Below the pieces are notes generated by a model, which had not been told where the DNA came from, did no database searches, and worked only from the letters and a program-made list of their open reading frames with translations. Below are positions 44,165-55,307 of a stretch of 64,000 nucleotides of DNA, piece by piece; the first letter of the stretch is position 1, and every line of letters begins with the position of its first letter. Origin of the DNA: CAIWHR01 sp963741355 (GTDB lineage: Bacteria; Pseudomonadota; Gammaproteobacteria; Burkholderiales; Casimicrobiaceae); contig CAVUIG010000003.1 of assembly GCA_963741355.1 (NCBI GenBank), forward strand, positions 1 to 64,000, written 5' to 3'. The position numbers and the translations under genes were made by a program.

Positions 44165-45176
44165 CGGCAGGAACCCGAGGAAATCGAATCCCATCGCCGT
44201 GATCATTTCCTCGGTGCTCGCCGCATACATGCCGAGGGGGAAAACGGCACCCCAGTAGAGCGGATCGTATTTCATGGGGAAGCGCCTGTACACGTGACGC
44301 CACAGGGCAAGAACTACCAGCATCGGTATCCACCAGGTGCCCGTCGCCCAGTAGAAAACTGTAAAGCCCTTGATAAAGGGAAGCAGCGAGAGCAGGAAGG
44401 GCGCGTCGGGCGCATTGATGATGAGCAGCGAACCCGCCAAGGTGGAAATCGCCATCGCGCCCATGTTGATCCAGTACGGTGGCGACAGATCGCCGGGCGA
44501 AAGCCTGAAGAAGGTATAGCGGTAGAAGATCAGCGACATCATCCAGATGTACAGCATGCCGCCCCACAGCCACATCGAGAGCGCGAAGAAGTTCAGCTCC
44601 AGTCTTCTGGGCTGGTCGATGTGAGGAGCGAGCAGCGCGCTGAGGACCGCGATCGATTGTGTTGCCACGACGGCGAGCAGCCAGGCACCGTTGATTCCCT
44701 GATCGAGGGTCGGTTTGTGCTCCTTGATCGTCAAGCCCGCAAATATCGTGTAGGTCAGTCCGACCCAAAGAACGATCGCAACGATCCAGAGCGCAATGCC
44801 GGCGCGATAGTCGCCTGCGAGGATCACGAACTGGCTCCCGAGGACGCTCGTCCCGGCCACGGCCGTGAAGAATCCGGGCCCGCGCAGATGATCGACCATG
44901 TCGCCGAAGAAGCCGACGCGGGTAGCGGGCGATCCGCAGGATGGTCAGAAACCACAGTGCGGCGTATACGACGATATTGAGCAGAAACAGAGCTTGCGCG
45001 ATGCCTGGCATGGCCAGCAGGTGCGTGGCGAGCGAGACGATGCCCGTTGCCATGACCATGCCGAAATACGCCGGGGACAGGCCGGCCAGGTCGGCGAGCA
45101 GGCGCCTTCCCGGTGGCTCACGCCGAGCCGATGAATCGCGTTCGTCGGGAGTGGTCCTCTTCGTGCGCGGATTCAT
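44066..45176 (-). CDS. TDT-family (TehA/Mae1/SLAC1-like) transporter, frameshifted
   Basis: The ATG at 45176 opens a basic leader, then LAGLSPAYFGMVMATGIVSL, the start of the SLAC1/TDT fold. Near 44925 the frame shifts, and GFFGDMVDHLRGPGFFTAVA continues. About ten helices follow, including NMGAMAISTLAGSLLI and TWWIPMLVVLALWRHVYRRF. The corrected length is about 370 residues. TDT members include malate permease Mae1, tellurite-resistance TehA and anion channels. Next to fumarate reductase and near malic enzyme, a C4-dicarboxylate or other anion role is plausible but unproven. Confidence 0.8.
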
Positions 45177-45368
45177 CCGGTTCCCCGGCCTGCGCCGCGC
45201 GCGCGGAGCCGCGCGCCGGAAGTCGAATCTTACCTGCCCTGACCGGCCAAGTCATGCGTTGATGCTGCATGCGAATGAAGCCGGCGCCGCCGAATGATCG
45301 CGATCCGCCGTACGGCCGCTTCCGGCCGTTCTCTGGCGTTCGCGACCGGCATCAAGCATGGCCAAATG

Positions 45369-45400
45369 ACGAGGATGGACGGGGAATTGTCCATCCTCGT
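45369..45400. promoter_or_regulatory. 12-bp perfect inverted repeat in a divergent promoter region
   Basis: ACGAGGATGGAC is followed by GGGGAATT and the exact complement GTCCATCCTCGT. The 373-base gap (45177-45549) lies between the TDT gene (minus) and the TPR-methyltransferase gene (plus), so this is not a normal place for a terminator. No T-run follows on either strand. It may be an operator or an RNA hairpin in a leader. The rest of the gap shows no gene. Confidence 0.45.
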
Positions 45401-45549
45401 ATTATCGAGAGTATGTGTTTGCTCTCTGGCCGAGCGGTACCGCCAATCCGGCGCGCGACCGGGCGCGGGCGGAGCTCGCCCGCAGGGTGATGGCGCTGCC
45501 CGCGGGGTCACAGTAGTCGTTGCCATTTTTCCGATGCACTGTCGAGACC

Positions 45550-47072
45550 TTGACCCGAATTCCGCAGTCCATCGAGGCCCGCCGCTTCGCACTATGACGC
45601 GGCGCTGCGTGCCTTCAACGCGCAGGACCTTGCCGCCGCGGCGCAGCGCTGCGATGCCGCGCTCGCCACGGCGCCCGATCAGGCCGATGCGTTGCGCCTG
45701 CGGGCGCTGATCCACCTCAAATTGCGGCAATTCGCGGCGGCGGAGGATTGCGCGCGCCGTGCGCTTGCGCTTGCGCCCGATCGGCCCGCGTTCCATCACA
45801 CGCTGGGCTACATCTGCCGATTGCAGGAGCGTCTCGCCGAGGCGGAGATGCACTACGAGGATGCGCTTCGCGTCGACGCGGGACATGTCGACTCGCTGGC
45901 GGGTCTCGGCGCCATTCAGGCGCAGCAGGGCCGGCTCGACGAGGCCAAGGAGTGCTATCGCCGTGCCATCGCCATGAGGCCCGATGCCGCCGCGCTGCAC
46001 TACAACCTCGGCCGCGCGCACGAGGACGCCGGGGAGCCCGCGGACGCCGCGCGTTGCTATCGCCGCGCGCTCGACCTCGATCCCGGGCAGTCGCACGCGT
46101 GGCTCAATTTCGGCGGCGTAATGGCACAGCTGGGCGATGCGGCCGGCGCCGTCGATGCGGTGCGCCGGGCGATCGCGCTGCGTCCCGATTACGCCGCCGC
46201 GCACAACAATCTCGGCACGCTGCTGCAGGGCGGCGGCGACGCTCGACGCGGCGCTGGCCTCGTTTCGCGAGGCCATTCGCCTGCAGCCCGCGTTTGCCGA
46301 GGCGCATCGAAATGCGGGCAGCGTGCTGCGGCAGATGAACCGGCCCGGCGAAGCCGCGGCCGCGCTCGAGGAAGCATTGCGTCTCGAGCCCGGCCACGAT
46401 GGCGCGCGCTTCAGCCTCAGCGTCGTCCGCGGCGAGAACCCGCCACGTCCGCCGGGCGTCGTCGTGCAAACGCTCTTCGACGGCTATGCGGATCGCTTCG
46501 ACGAGCATCTCGTCGAGGCCTCGACTACCGCATTCCGGAGCGGCTCGCCGCCGGGATCGCGACGCTGCGCAATGCCGCCGACACCCGCCTCGACGTGCTG
46601 GACCTGGGCTGCGGCACGGGCCTCTTCGGCGCCGCGATCGACGCGCTGGCGCGAACGCTCACCGGGGTCGACCTGTCGCCGCGGATGCTCGACAAGGCGC
46701 GCGAGCGGCGCTCTACGATCGCCTCGAGGCGGCCGACATCGCCGCGTTCCTGCGCGACGAAACGGCGGAACGCTACGACCTCGTCGCGGCCGCCGACGTG
46801 TTCATCTACGTCGGCGCGCTCGACGACGTGTTCGCGCACACCGCGCGGGTGCTCCGTCCGCACGGATTGTTCGCGTTCTCGGTCGAAGCGGCGCCCGCGG
46901 GCGAGTCTGCCGGCTATCGGCTCCAGACGACGGGCCGGTACACGCACGACGAGGCCTACCTGCGCGCGCTGGCGAATCGATCCGGATTCGTCATACGGCT
47001 GTGGTCCCCGACAACGATCCGCATGCAGCACGGCACGCCCGTGCCGGGTGGGTCGCGATTCTCGAGAAATAG
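45550..47072 (+). pseudogene. TPR-repeat methyltransferase, several frameshifts
   Basis: About seven tetratricopeptide repeats come first, for example ALIHLKLRQFAAAEDCARRAL, LGYICRLQERLAEAEMHYED and LGAIQAQQGRLDEAKECYRR. A class I SAM methyltransferase follows, with RLDVLDLGCGTGLFGAAIDA and ALARTLTGVDLSPRMLDKAR, and a later strand RYDLVAAADVFIYVGAL. Frame changes near 46240, 46525, 46712 and 47045 must be joined; the last restores GWVAILEK and the TAG at 47072. The start is unclear: a TTG at 45550 needs a further shift before HYDAALRAFNAQDL. Corrected length is about 500 residues. The acceptor is unknown. Confidence 0.72.
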
Positions 47073-47151
47073 CGCAGCGCACAGGAACGTGGCGGGGAGC
47101 TCGCGCTTCGCCGCCGTCAGCGAGGCCCGCCGCGGCCGCCGCCGCGCGCGC

Positions 47152-48159
47152 CTACTGCGGAACGATTCCGGCCGCCTTGACGATCGGCGCCCAGGCGTCG
47201 ACGAGCGCCGAAATCTCGCGCGCGAACTGATCCGGCGTTCCGGCGGCCGGCAGCGTACCCAATGCCGCGAATCGTTCGCGCAGTCCGGGGATTTCGAGAA
47301 TGCGCGTGATCTCGCGATTGAGCCGGTCGACGATTTCGGCGGGCGTTCCCGCAGGCGCCAGAAGCCCGTACCACGACACGACCTCGAAATCGGGAAAGCC
47401 CGACTCCGCGACGGTCGGCACGCCGGGCATCGCGGCGATGCGCTGCGGCGTGGTCACGGCGAGCGCCCGCACCTCGCCGCGGGCAAGCCAGGGCGCGACC
47501 GCGCCTGCGGTGATGAACGCCACCGGGGTTTCGCCCTTGACGAGGTCCTTGATCTCCTGCCCGCTGTTCGCGTAGGGCACGTGAATCAGCTCCACGCCGG
47601 CCCGCGTCCACAGGAGCGCCGCCGCGAGGTGATCGGTCGTCCCGATGCCGGGCGACGCATAGGCGATCGTTCCCGGCGACGCCCGCGCCAACGCGACGAG
47701 GTCGGCGAGCGTGTCGGCGCGCAAGGAGGGGTGGACCGCGATCAGGATCGGCTGTGCGACGAGCTTCAGCACGGGCGCAAATGCGCGCACCGGATCCACG
47801 GCCCGCGCCCCGGCCGTGCTCGGGAGAATCGTGATGCTGTTGCCCGCGAGGAGCAGCGTGTAGCCGTCGGCGGCCGCCTTCGCGACCTGGTCGCTTGCGA
47901 TATTCCCCGAGGCGCCGGGCCGGTTCTCGACGATGACCGGTTGTCCCCACGCCTGCTCGAGCCTCTCGCCGATCACGCGCGCGAGCGTGTCGCTGACGCC
48001 TCCCGGCGAATATGGAACGACGATCCGGATCGGGCGATTCGGGTACGCGGAGTCGCTGGCGGCGAGCGCGGGCCCGCCGCCAACGGCGAGGATCGCCGCG
48101 ACGACGACGGCAGCCCGCCCTCGCGAGAGGCGCACGCCGAGGCGCAAACGCGAGGTCAT
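47152..48159 (-). CDS. Bug-family (TctC-like) solute-binding receptor
   Basis: The 335-residue periplasmic receptor has a signal peptide (AAVVVAAILAVGGGPALAASD) and the Bug pattern YPNRPIRIVVPYSPGGVSDT near residue 39, GQPVIVENRPGASGNIASD near 72, HVPYANSGQEIKDLVKGE near 195 and the late VPTVAESGFPDFEVVSWYG. Bug receptors bind carboxylates for tripartite tricarboxylate transporters or act as sensors. No TctA or TctB is near, which is common because Bug genes are scattered. The ATG overlaps the stop of the ATP-grasp gene (ATGA), a firm sign of coupling. Confidence 0.9.
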   Translation of the reverse strand: MTSRLRLGVRLSRGRAAVVVAAILAVGGGPALAASDSAYPNRPIRIVVPYSPGGVSDTLARVIGERLEQAWGQPVIVENRPGASGNIASDQVAKAAADGYTLLLAGNSITILPSTAGARAVDPVRAFAPVLKLVAQPILIAVHPSLRADTLADLVALARASPGTIAYASPGIGTTDHLAAALLWTRAGVELIHVPYANSGQEIKDLVKGETPVAFITAGAVAPWLARGEVRALAVTTPQRIAAMPGVPTVAESGFPDFEVVSWYGLLAPAGTPAEIVDRLNREITRILEIPGLRERFAALGTLPAAGTPDQFAREISALVDAWAPIVKAAGIVPQ

Positions 48160-49299
48160 TCGTGCCTCATCGCGAGCATCGCTTCGATCAATTCGGGCTC
48201 GTCCCAGGGGACGTCGACCGGATGGCCGCGCAGCCAGTCGCTGCCCGGATCGCGCAGCCACTCCTGCGGAAAATGCACGGTGAAATGCTGCTCGCCGTCG
48301 TCGAGATCGCGGCGCGTCGTGACGGGCACGCCGTCGATCGCTGCGTGCAACGCGGCGCAGTGATCGACGCCGATCGCGCTGCCGCGATGCGCGCCGCCCA
48401 CCAGTCGCCGGTTCAGTTCGATCAGGTACGTCGCGCCCGTTCGCTTGTCCTCGATGAACTCCGGCGAGAAGAATCCTGTGATGCCGAACCCCGCCGCCAG
48501 CGTTTCGGCCGACTTGACGCAACTCGGCCGAGCGAAGATAGCGATTGACGGTCGGCGGTCCCTTGGGCTCGGGGTTGCCGACGATCTTTTCGCCTGCGTA
48601 GCCTGTCAACAACGAACCCTGCCACGCCATCGCCGGATAGAAGAGCGTCCGGCCCCCGATGCCTTGCGAAGCAGGCGCTCGGGGCCAACGCGTGCAACCT
48701 CGCGGCGACGTCCTTCAGCGCATTTCACGGCAGTGTCGAAGCGCGCTCGCGATCGGCGCAGATCGACACGCCGTACCCGCGCTCGATGGTCGCGCTTGAC
48801 GACCACCGGATAGCCGGGATACTGCCGCGAAGGCGAGCGCCTCGTCGACCGCGGAGACGACACGATAAGCGGGCACGCGGATCCCCAGCGCTTCGGCGGC
48901 AGGCGGCAGCAGCGTCTTGCTGACGCTTGTTCGGTAGTGTCCGGGTTCGCCCAGCGATGACCGGACGAGCGCGCCCAGCTGAAGCGCGAGGGCCGGCAGC
49001 ATCGCGTCCGGCGGGTCGAGCACGACGTCCAGCAGCATTCGCAGCGACGCGATCATCGCAGGGCATCACGATCCGTGGCGCGGTCGCTCGGACCATCGCG
49101 GCGAACGCCTGCAGCCATTGCATCTGCGTCGTCGCAGTCGAGGTTGCCGAGCTTGGCGACGTACCGGCTCTGTCGCCGCGAGCGAACCCGACGGTGTCAG
49201 CAGCGCGACCTCGAACCCGGCGCGCGACAGCGGACGCGGCATGCGCGCCGCGCCCAGCCAGCGCGTCTCCAGCGCGACCAGCAATATCGACGTCTTCAC
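48156..49299 (-). pseudogene. ATP-grasp domain protein, heavily frameshifted
   Basis: I start at the GTG at 49299 with GGGGAGG upstream (KTSILLVALETRWLGAARMP). The fragments in order are GFEVALLTPSGSLAAT, MQWLQAFAAMVRATAPRIVM, DAMLPALALQLGALVRSSLG, LPPAAEALGIRVPAYRVVSA, YPGYPVVVKRDH (the ATP-grasp lysine strand), MAWQGSLLTGYAGEKIVGNP and the end WLRDPGSDWLRGHPVDVPWD with TGA at 48156-48158. At least six indels break it. The central blocks match bacterial ATP-grasp ligases of unknown substrate (about 380 residues). It overlaps the Bug receptor start, so both may serve one pathway. Confidence 0.68.
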
Positions 49300-50006
49300 G
49301 AGCCCCCTCCCCGACGCCGGGGTGTTCATGCTCCCGACGTCCCCCCGTTCGGCACGCTGGCGGCGTTTCTTCGCGCCGCGACGGCCTCTTGCCGGGCGCA
49401 CGATCGCGGAATCGCTGGCGCGCCTGCCGTGCCGCCGCATGGTAATCCATTCCTGCGCCTGCGGCGAACCGTCGACGACCGGGGCGCGCGACAGCCGGTC
49501 GCGGTCCGCACACCGCCTCTCGACGTTGACGCGCGGCACCGTGCCCGGATGGAATGTCGTCGCGTCGGCCCAACGCATGATGCAGTCAGGTGCGGCAATC
49601 TGACACAGGGTTTCGCAATCGTGGCGCGACGAAGTTGCCCTCGAGCTTGAGCGCCGTCAATCCTGCATGCATGCAACGCACGGATAATTAGAACGGTCGC
49701 GGAAGTCGCGCGACGCTCTGGGGACTGCACCGTGAACGTGTTCCCCGGAAGCCGCCACGATGCCAGTCTGGCGCGCAGCGTGTTTCCGTTCGTATTCGCC
49801 GGCGATGCGATGCCGGCACTTCGTTCCGGCGATCGCCGGCGGCCCCAGCCGAATCCGAAATCGCCCTTCGCAGGGCACGTCAACCGAATCCATTTCGCGG
49901 CCGTCGCGTCATGCGCACGGTCGCGCCGACCGTTTGTTCCACCTCGCGAGGCGCCGCTGCCGAATCGATGGCGCGGTGCGCCCGCCTAACCACCCGGAGG
50001 ATCGCA
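49300..50006. other. 707-base stretch without a supported gene
   Basis: Open frames on the minus strand of up to 185 codons cross this stretch, but none shows a recognisable domain, signal peptide or good ribosome site. Base composition is less coding-like near 49600-49780. It may contain a decayed or frameshifted gene, given the poor sequence of the adjacent ATP-grasp gene. The last bases hold CGGAGG, the ribosome site of the next gene. Confidence 0.4.
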
Positions 50007-51536
50007 ATGGCCATCTCCGTCACTCCCAATCAAGTCGCTGCACCCGCGCGAGCGGCGCCGCAGACCGCGGCAACGATCAAGCCGCCGCACGTCTCCTGGA
50101 AGGCGATCGTGCCCATCGTGGTCGCGCTCGTGATCGCGCTGGTGCCCGCCCCCGAGGGTCTCGCGCCATACGCGTGGTATTACTTCGCGATCTTCGCCGG
50201 CGTGATCGTCGCGCTGATGCTGGAGCCGCTTCCCGGCGGCGCGATCGGTCTCATCGGCGTCACCGCTCGTCTCCGTACTGTCGCCCTACGTGTTCTTCTC
50301 GCCCGCCGAGCTCGCGAAGCCGGGTTTCAAGTCGTTCAACGCGGTGCTGACGTGGGCGCTGTCGGGGTTTTCGAACGCCACGGTGTGGCTCATCTTCGGC
50401 GCGTTCATGTTCGCGCTGGGCTATGACAAGACCGGGCTCGGCCGGCACATCTCGCTCTGCTCGTCAAGAAGATGGGACGCCGGACACTGACGCTGGGTTA
50501 TGCCATCGCGGTCGCCGACACGATTCTCGCGCCGTTCACGCCGTCCAACACGGCGCGCTCGGGCGGAACGATCTATCCGGTGATCCGCAATCTGCCCGCG
50601 CTCTACGACTCCAATCCGAACGATCCGTCGTCGCGGCGGATCGGCTCGTACATCATGTGGGTCGCGATCGCGACGACCTGCGTGACGAGCTCGATGTTCC
50701 TCACCGGGCTCGCCCCCAACCTGCTCGCGATCGAGCTCGTGAACAAGACGGCGAAGGTGAGCCTCACCTGGTCGCAGTGGTTCCTCGCGTTCGCGCCGGT
50801 CGGCGTCGCGCTGCTGATCCTGATTCCGCTCGTCACGTACTGGATCTATCCGCCGACAGTGAAGGCCGGCGACGAAGTGCCGGCGTGGGCCGGCGAAGAG
50901 CTCAGGAAGATGGGCGGGTTCTCGAACAAGGAGATCACGCTCGCCGCACTCGTGGTGCTGGCGCTGGCACTCTGGATCTTTGGCGGCGACACGATCAACG
51001 CGACGACCGTCGCGCTCGTCGTCATCTCGCTGATGCTGGTGCTCGGCGTCGTGAGCTGGGATGACATCGTGAAGAACGCGCCTGCGTGGAACACGCTGGC
51101 GTGGTTCGCGACGCTGGTCGCCCTCGCCGACGGTCTCAACAGGGTCGGCTTCGTCAAGTGGTTCGCCGACCTGGTTGCCGCCCACCTGACGGGATTCTCG
51201 CCGTTCGTCGCGATGATCCTGCTCGTGCTGGTGTTCTACTTCACGCACTACCTGTTCGCCAGCATCACCGCGCACGTCACGGCGCTGCTGCCCGTGATGC
51301 TCGCGGTTGGCGCGACGATTCCCGGGATCGACATGGCGCTCTTCGCGCTGTTGCTCTGCCTCACGCTCGGGATCATGGGCATCCTGACGCCGTTCGCGAC
51401 GGGTCCGAGCCCGGTCTACTACGGGTCCGGCTACCTGCCATCGAAGGACTACTGGCGGCTCGGGGCGATCTTCGGCGTCTTGTTCATCGTGGCGCTCCTC
51501 GTCGTCGCGGTGCCCTGGCTCGCGCTGATCGGCTGA
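50007..51536 (+). CDS. DASS/SLC13-type anion:sodium symporter, frameshifted
   Basis: The ATG at 50007 has CGGAGG eight bases upstream. The protein has the DASS motifs: APYAWYYFAIFAGVIVALML near residue 50, ALSGFSNATVWLIFGAFMFA near 117, APFTPSNTARSGGTIYPVIR near 170 (SNT motif 1), ITAHVTALLPVMLA near 418 (second motif) and ITPFATGPSPVYYGSGY-like ILTPFATGPSPV. Two indels near 50266 and 50454 break it; SVLSPYVFFSPAE and VKKMGRRTLTLGYA fit on either side. Corrected length is about 510 residues. This CitT/SodiT1-like clade moves dicarboxylates or tricarboxylates such as 2-oxoglutarate, malate, citrate or tartrate. Confidence 0.87.
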
Positions 51537-51721
51537 GGCATTATCCCGGCGTGCGCCGCTTACGGCGGCGCGCGCCGGGCTCCCGCAGGCGAATCAAGAC
51601 GCAACGCCGGGGCGGCCGCGCGGCCGTCCCGGCGGTTGCGCCGCTGCCGATGCGCGTCGCAGGGTAGAATCGCGCCTCGATTCCGCCGCGCCTGCGCGGG
51701 CCGGGACAACCGGCGCCCTCC

Positions 51722-54700
51722 ATGAACCTGCATTCCGACGCGCACCCTCGATTCGCCTTCGACTTCGGATTCGCGCCCGACGCCGACGCGGCGCTCGCTC
51801 CTTTGCGCGAGCGCATCGCGGCCGTGCACCGCGCCGACGAGGTGGCCACGGTGCGCTCGCTCGTCGCCGAGGCGAAATTTGCGCCGGACGCTCTGACGCA
51901 AGTGCAGGCGCTGGCGACGAAGCTCGCCACGGCGGTCCGCGCCGAACGCTCGCAGGCGGGCGGCGTCGACGCGCTGATGCTCGAGTTCTCGCTCGACAGC
52001 CGCGAGGGCGTCGCGCTGATGTGCGTTGCCGAGGCGCTGCTGCGCATTCCGGATTCGGCGACACGCGATCGCCTCATCCGCGACAAGATCGGCGGCGGCG
52101 ACTGGCGTGCGCACGTCGGCGTGTCGCCGTCGCTGTTCGTCAACGCCGCCGCGTGGGGACTCCTCGTCACCGGTCGGCTGGTCGACACGCGCAACGAGGG
52201 CGCGCTCGAGCAGGCCTTCGCGTCGCTGCTGCGCAAGGGCGGCGAGCCGCTGATCCGCAAGGGCGTCGACCTCGCGATGCGCCTGCTCGGCCGGCAGTTC
52301 GTCACCGGCCGCACGATCGACGAGGCGCTCGGCAACGCGCGCGAGCGCGAGGCGCGCGGCTACACGTACTCGTTCGACATGCTGGGCGAGGCCGCGCTGA
52401 CCGGCGCCGACGCGCAGCGCTACTTCGACGCGTACGAAGCGGGAATCCACGCGATCGGGCGCGCCGCCGCGGGCCGCGGCGTCTTCGCCGGCCCCGGCAT
52501 CTCGCTGAAGCTCTCCGCGCTGCATCCGCGCTACAGCCGCGCGCAGCGCGAGCGCGTCTTCGCCGAGCTCGGCCCGCGGCTGGCGGCGCTCGCGCGGCTC
52601 GGCAAGCGCTACGACATCGGCGTCGCGATCGACGCGGAGGAAGCCGACCGGCTCGACCTTTCGCTCGACATGCTGGCGCGGCTCGCCGCCGATCCCGAGC
52701 TCGCGGGATGGGACGGGCTCGGCTTCGTCGTGCAGGCATACCAGAAGCGCGCGCGGCCGACGATCGACTGGATCGTCGCGCTGGCACGGCAGCATCGTCG
52801 TCGGCTCATGCTGCGGCTCGTGAAGGGCGCGTACTGGGACGCCGAGGTGAAGCGCGCGCAGGTCGACGGCATGCCGGGCTATCCGGTGTTCACGCGCAAG
52901 GTGCACACCGACGTTGCCTACCTCGCGTGCGCGAAGGCGATGCTGGCGGCGCCGGATGCGCTGTATTCGCAGTTCGCGAGCCACAACGCCTTCACCATCG
53001 CCGCGGTCCACACGCTGGCCGGCGCGGCGCAATACGAATTCCAGTGCCTGCACGGCATGGGCGAGAGCATCTACGACCAGGTGATCGGCCCCGGCAAGAT
53101 GGGCGCCGCATGCCGGATCTATGCGCCCGTCGGCTCGCACGAGACGCTGCTCGCCTACCTCGTGCGCCGGCTGCTCGAGAACGGCGCCAACTCGTCGTTC
53201 GTCAACCGCATCGTCGATCCGGCCGTCAGCATCGCGTCGCTGGTCGAGGATCCGATCGTCGCCGCGGAGCGGACCGGCGGCGCGCCGCACGCGAACCTTC
53301 CGATGCCCGTCGCGCTCCTGCCGGGCCGCCGCAACTCCGAGGGCGTCGATCTCGCCGACGACGCGGTGCTGAACATGCTCGCGCGGGAGCTCGACGCGGC
53401 CCCCGCGGCCGTCGAAGCCGGCCCGCTGCTGGCCGTGGCCGACGGATCCGCGCGAGACGGCGCGGCGAAGGTCGACATCGCCAATCCCGCCGATCCGGGC
53501 GACACGGTCGGGCGGGTCACGATGACCTCGATCGACCAGGTCCCGCGCGCGATCGCGGCCGCGGTCGACGCCGGTGCGCAATGGTCGCGCACGCCGGCCG
53601 CCGAGCGCGCGGCATGCCTCGAGCGCGCCGCCGATCTGCTCGAGGCGGAGCGCGCGCGGTTCATGGCGCTCGCGGTGCGCGAGGCCGGCAAAACGCTGCC
53701 CAACGGCGTCGGCGAAGTGCGCGAGGCGGTCGATTTCCTCCGCTACTACGCGAGCGAGGCACGCGCGATGCCCGGCGCATCGCCGGTCGGGCCGATGGTC
53801 GCTATCTCGCCATGGAATTTTCCGCTCGCAATATTCGTCGGGACAGGTGAGCGCGGCGCTTGCCGCCGGCAATCCTGTGCTCGCGAAGCCCGCCGAGCAG
53901 ACGCCGCTGATCGCGCACGAGGCGGTGCGGCTCTTCCATCGCGCCGGCGTTCCGGCCGCGGCGCTGCAGCTCCTGCCGGGACCGGGCGAGACGATCGGGG
54001 CGGCGCTCGTCGGCGATCCGCGCATCGCCGGCGTGCTCTTCACGGGCTCGACCGAGGTCGCACGCATCATCAATCGGCAATTCGCGGGCCGCGCCGACGA
54101 TCCCGTGCTGATCGCCGAGACCGGCGGGCAGAACGCGATGATCGTCGACAGCTCGGCGTTGCCCGAGCAGGTGGTGACCGATGCGATCGTTTCGGCGTTC
54201 GACAGCGCTGGGCAGCGCTGCTCGGCGCTGCGCGTGCTATGCCTGCAGGACGACGTCGCGGACCACATGATCGCGATGCTGAAGGGCGCGATGCGCGAGC
54301 TCGCGATCGGCGATCCGCGGCATCTTTCGACCGATGTCGGCCCGGTGATCGACGCAGAGGCGCGGGCGGCGCTCCTCGCGCATGTCGCGCGGATGCGCGA
54401 GCGCGGATGGCCGGTGTTCGAGCTGCCGCTGGCCGATGCGTGCGCGCGCGGAACGTTCGTCGCGCCGACGCTGATCGAGCTTCCCGGCGTCGCCGCCCTC
54501 GCCGAGCTCACCCGTGAAGTCTTCGGCCCCGTGCTGCACGTCGTCCGCTGGCGCCGCGACGAGCTCGCCGCGCTCGTCGACGCGATCAACGCGCTGGGAT
54601 ACGGCCTCACGCACGGCATCCACACGCGGATCGACGAGACGGCCGCCGGCATCCTCGCCCGGATCCGTGCCGGGAATGTCTACGTCAACCGGAACATCGT

Positions 54701-55265
54701 CGGCGCCGTCGTCGGCGTGCAGCCGTTCGGCGGCCACGGTCTCTCGGGGACGGGACCCAAGGCCGGCGGGCCGCTGTATCTGCGCCGCCTCGTGCGGCAG
54801 GCGTCGTCGCGCCTGCCGGCCGCTCGCATCGCGCTGCCGGGTCCGACGGGCGAATCGAATTCGCTGGAGCTCGCTCCTCGCGGTGTCGTCGCGTGCATCG
54901 CTGACGACGCGCAGGCGCTGGTCGCGCAGGCGCGCGCGGCCCGCGCCGCGGGCAACACGCCGCTGTGGCTCCGGACGCCGGCCTCACTCGCCGCGCGCGA
55001 CCGCCTCGGCGACGCCGGCGTCCTGTTCGCCAACACGCTCGATCCCTCTGCGCTCGACGCGGTGCTGCTCGACACGACGCCCGAGCGGGCGCTCCGCGTG
55101 CGCGCAGAGCTCGCCGCGGCGCCGGGCGCGATCGTTCCAGTCATCGCGCCGGGGCAGGACGGTGGCTACGACCTCGCTCGCCTCGTCGTCGAGCGGACGG
55201 TGACGGTCAACACGGCGGCTGCCGGCGGCAATGCGGCGCTGCTGTCGCTGTCCGAGGACGCCTAG
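51722..55265 (+). CDS. putA: Bifunctional proline dehydrogenase / P5C dehydrogenase PutA, frameshifted
   Basis: PutA oxidises proline to glutamate in two steps. The N-terminal FAD barrel has GYTYSFDMLGEAALTGADAQ near residue 217, ISLKLSALHPRYSRAQRERV near 260, MLRLVKGAYWDAEVKRAQVD near 361 and the LARLAADPELAGWDGLGFVV region. The aldehyde dehydrogenase domain has SPWNFPLAIFVG near 695, FTGSTEVARIINRQFAG near 778 and the catalytic Cys block FDSAGQRCSALRVLCLQ near 830. One inserted base near 53843 (FVG to QVSAALAAGNPVLAKP) breaks it. Corrected length is about 1180 residues. The N-terminal ribbon-helix-helix DNA-binding domain of E. coli PutA is absent, so it should not repress its own gene. Confidence 0.92.
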
Positions 55266-55307
55266 CGCGCCAGCGCGCGGTCCGGCCTCGCGCGGCTCGC
55301 AACTCCG

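Noticed and set aside
49326..49883. 185-codon minus-strand frame as a gene
   Set aside because: No ribosome site, no recognisable motif, and Arg/Ala-rich shadow-like composition.
51560..54652. 1030-codon minus-strand frame
   Set aside because: It is antisense to putA with shadow composition; PutA motifs are unmistakable on the plus strand.
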